The notes beneath the pieces were generated by a model. It was not told the origin of the DNA. It worked only from the letters and a program-made list of their open reading frames with translations, and did no database searches. This document shows positions 62,511 through 64,000 of a DNA stretch of 64,000 bases, in pieces. Each line of letters starts with the position of its first letter. The first letter of the stretch is position 1. Made by a program: the position numbers and the translations under genes. Origin of the DNA: Pocillopora verrucosa (lineage: Eukaryota > Cnidaria > Anthozoa > Scleractinia > Pocilloporidae); assembly GCF_036669915.1 (NCBI RefSeq), contig NC_089313.1, positions 11,972,011-12,036,010 of the forward strand, given 5' to 3'.

Positions 62511-63385
62511 ATGCAGGTAGGAGGAAGTAATCGCCGCAATGGCAACAAAATGCCGGAAGTGAATTCTACCTCAGTTCCTTCACTTGTTGATTTTGACGTC
62601 ACGCACTTGTCAGAGGAAGAGATTTCGACACTGCGCGAGGTGTTGGAAAGGGAGTGGGTCCTACAAGAAGAAAATGCTCAGAAGAAAAGGTATTCTAGGC
62701 TACATTATGTAACACATTAATCACTACTGGATCCGTAGCCTATTGCATAGCTTTTCATAGCGAAGGTAGGATATTTCTGCTAAGACAGACGGAGATTGAG
62801 AAAAGCCAGTAGGAAAAACCCTGACCCAAAGATGATGTGGTTAAAATTGCAGACTTTCCACTACATGCTTGTAGTACATTATTTTTACTAGAATACTTTA
62901 ACTTGGATAAGCTTGCCATCCTCGTGAGTGTAGCAAAACACTTTCATTCTTCATAAAGGAGGTTAGTATCTTAGAAACTGTGGTGTTGCGTGAATGAGAG
63001 GTATTGCAATGTTGATAATGTAAATTGACCATCGTGGAGAGTTGCTAGCGCTTGAAACCTCACTTTTATTCGTAGTCGTTACATGCCACGGAAATCGGCA
63101 TACATTATCATTTTGTTTCAGCTTTAGCGTGCCCATGATTTTCTGATAAGAATAGTCCCACTGAACCGTAAGTTGTCTCCATATCATCCTTTGATGAACA
63201 GAAAGTTAAACCAAGAAATGATGCAGATGGAAGAGACAATCAGCCAAAGATCACACGGACTGTCCAGAAAAGCCTTATCAGAAATGTGCAATGTGTGTTT
63301 CAAGGTAAAAGTGGCTACCACTGGAGCACTGGTCTGCGAAAGGTGTAGAAAAAAGACCTGTATAAGATGTGGGAAAAGGGATCAA
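62511..63385 (+). CDS. Rab effector N-terminus (RIM/rabphilin/Slp-type FYVE-like Rab-binding domain), first two exons, partial
   Basis: Exon 1 ends at 62689 (AG|gtattc) and exon 2 is 63202-63385 (acag| ... CAA|gtaagg), with matching phases. The protein starts at the ATG at 62511 or, more likely, at 62550 (MPEVNSTSVPSLVDF), since tttatgcag at 62509-62517 could also be an acceptor. It has the helix DVTHLSEEEISTLREVLERE, a basic/acidic helical linker, then six zinc-finger cysteines: CNVC, 12 residues, CERC, 4 residues, CIRC. That layout is the Rab-binding zinc finger of RIM, rabphilin/Noc2 and Slp proteins; the last cysteine pair must be in the next exon. These proteins bind GTP-bound Rab3/Rab27 on secretory vesicles and act in exocytosis. 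C2 or PDZ domains that would tell RIM from rabphilin or Slp lie beyond the window. Confidence 0.8.
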
Positions 63386-64000
63386 GTAAGGCTACTCTGT
63401 AATTTGAATTCCAATTTTTTTACCTATTTGATCGGATTGAGATCTTCTCTTAAAGCAAGCTCTGACGACACGACATCAAATAGATAGATTAATATATTTG
63501 ACGAAAAGATCTTTACATATTCTGAGGTACACTCGCCTTGGTTAATTCCGGCGAACTGTTGTTATGAACTTTTGTTTACAGTTTTTGACCGTAAAGTTTG
63601 CGTAGCAATAGAATTTATAACAAAATAGTCCCAAGAGACATCCTTGCTTGCTCTTTGATTGGTTTAATGGATTTAGCTCAACAGACATATTCACTACATG
63701 ACCGATCGCCACTCAGGTACATTTTACCGATCACAAAGGTATAGTCAAATAGCAATATGACACAAGTGCCACCGAATCATTTTGGGAAAAGACTCAGGCA
63801 ATAATAGGGTTGAAATTTGTCAGCCGTTTAGGTCATCCTGGCAACTTTCTGTGCATCTCACTGATTAATGTTCGTTCGAAATAGAAGTACGTGGAGGTAT
63901 AAGTTAAATTAGAAATCAAGCAATTTCAGTGCATTTTCAAAGTTCATTAGAGTCGTATTAATGGCCTGATGCCTATCCTATGAACACTGCTTCCACACCA
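63386..64000 (+). other. Start of intron 2 of the Rab-effector gene
   Basis: After the gtaagg donor, the exon 2 frame reads on for about 34 codons of unlikely sequence to a stop at 63485-63487. No further exon with the missing cysteine pair is visible before the window ends. Confidence 0.55.

Noticed and set aside
1..64000. CRISPR arrays, operons, ribosome binding sites, prophage
   Set aside because: The window is eukaryotic nuclear DNA with spliced genes; none of these was seen.

Overview
This 64 kb window is eukaryotic genomic DNA. It is AT-rich and gene-sparse, with spliced genes, GT-AG introns, long non-coding stretches and many short dispersed repeats. The gene content and the repeat types (short TTAACCCTTT-ended inverted-repeat elements and Penelope-like retroelement tails) point to an anthozoan cnidarian, most likely a stony coral. 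That assignment is an inference from protein and repeat character; no marker gene in the window proves it.

Layout. (1) 1-9.7 kb: no supported gene, only repeat fragments. (2) 9.7-11.2 kb, +: an intronless SoxF-type HMG-box transcription factor gene with a C-terminal EFDQYL motif and a poly(A) signal. (3) 11.2-27.8 kb: a gene-free interval containing a ~220 bp inverted-repeat element, a degenerate ~200 bp tandem repeat and a pair of related copies 4.8 kb apart. (4) 27.8-34.7 kb, -: a complete seven-exon ARFRP1 gene (Arf-like GTPase of the trans-Golgi). All splice junctions can be read by eye. Its introns hold transposon remnants, including a degenerate Penelope-like element with a GIY-YIG motif. 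(5) 36.1-45.4 kb, +: a very large coiled-coil protein, with a 4.7 kb first coding exon carrying four tandem 42-residue repeats, followed by at least six small in-frame exons. It is divergent from ARFRP1 across a 1.4 kb interval. (6) 46.3-47.5 kb and 54.1-55.2 kb, both -: two paralogous secreted proteins with an N-terminal PAN/apple-like cysteine module and a large glycine-rich domain resembling the extracellular domain of the receptor kinases ALK and LTK. (7) 55.2-62.5 kb: mostly non-coding, with one small secreted-protein candidate and a hairpin-bearing dispersed repeat. (8) 62.5 kb to beyond the window end, +: the first two exons of a Rab-effector gene (RIM/rabphilin/Slp-type FYVE-like Rab-binding domain).

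The genes do not form a pathway. ARFRP1 and the Rab effector both belong to membrane traffic but are almost 30 kb apart, and nothing suggests co-regulation. The least conventional content is the pair of PAN plus ALK-like glycine-rich secreted proteins, and the large coiled-coil gene, whose 3' end may reach tail-to-tail with the second glycine-rich gene. In that case the first glycine-rich gene would lie antisense inside its last intron. All exon coordinates were assigned by eye from reading frame and splice consensus, with no transcript evidence.
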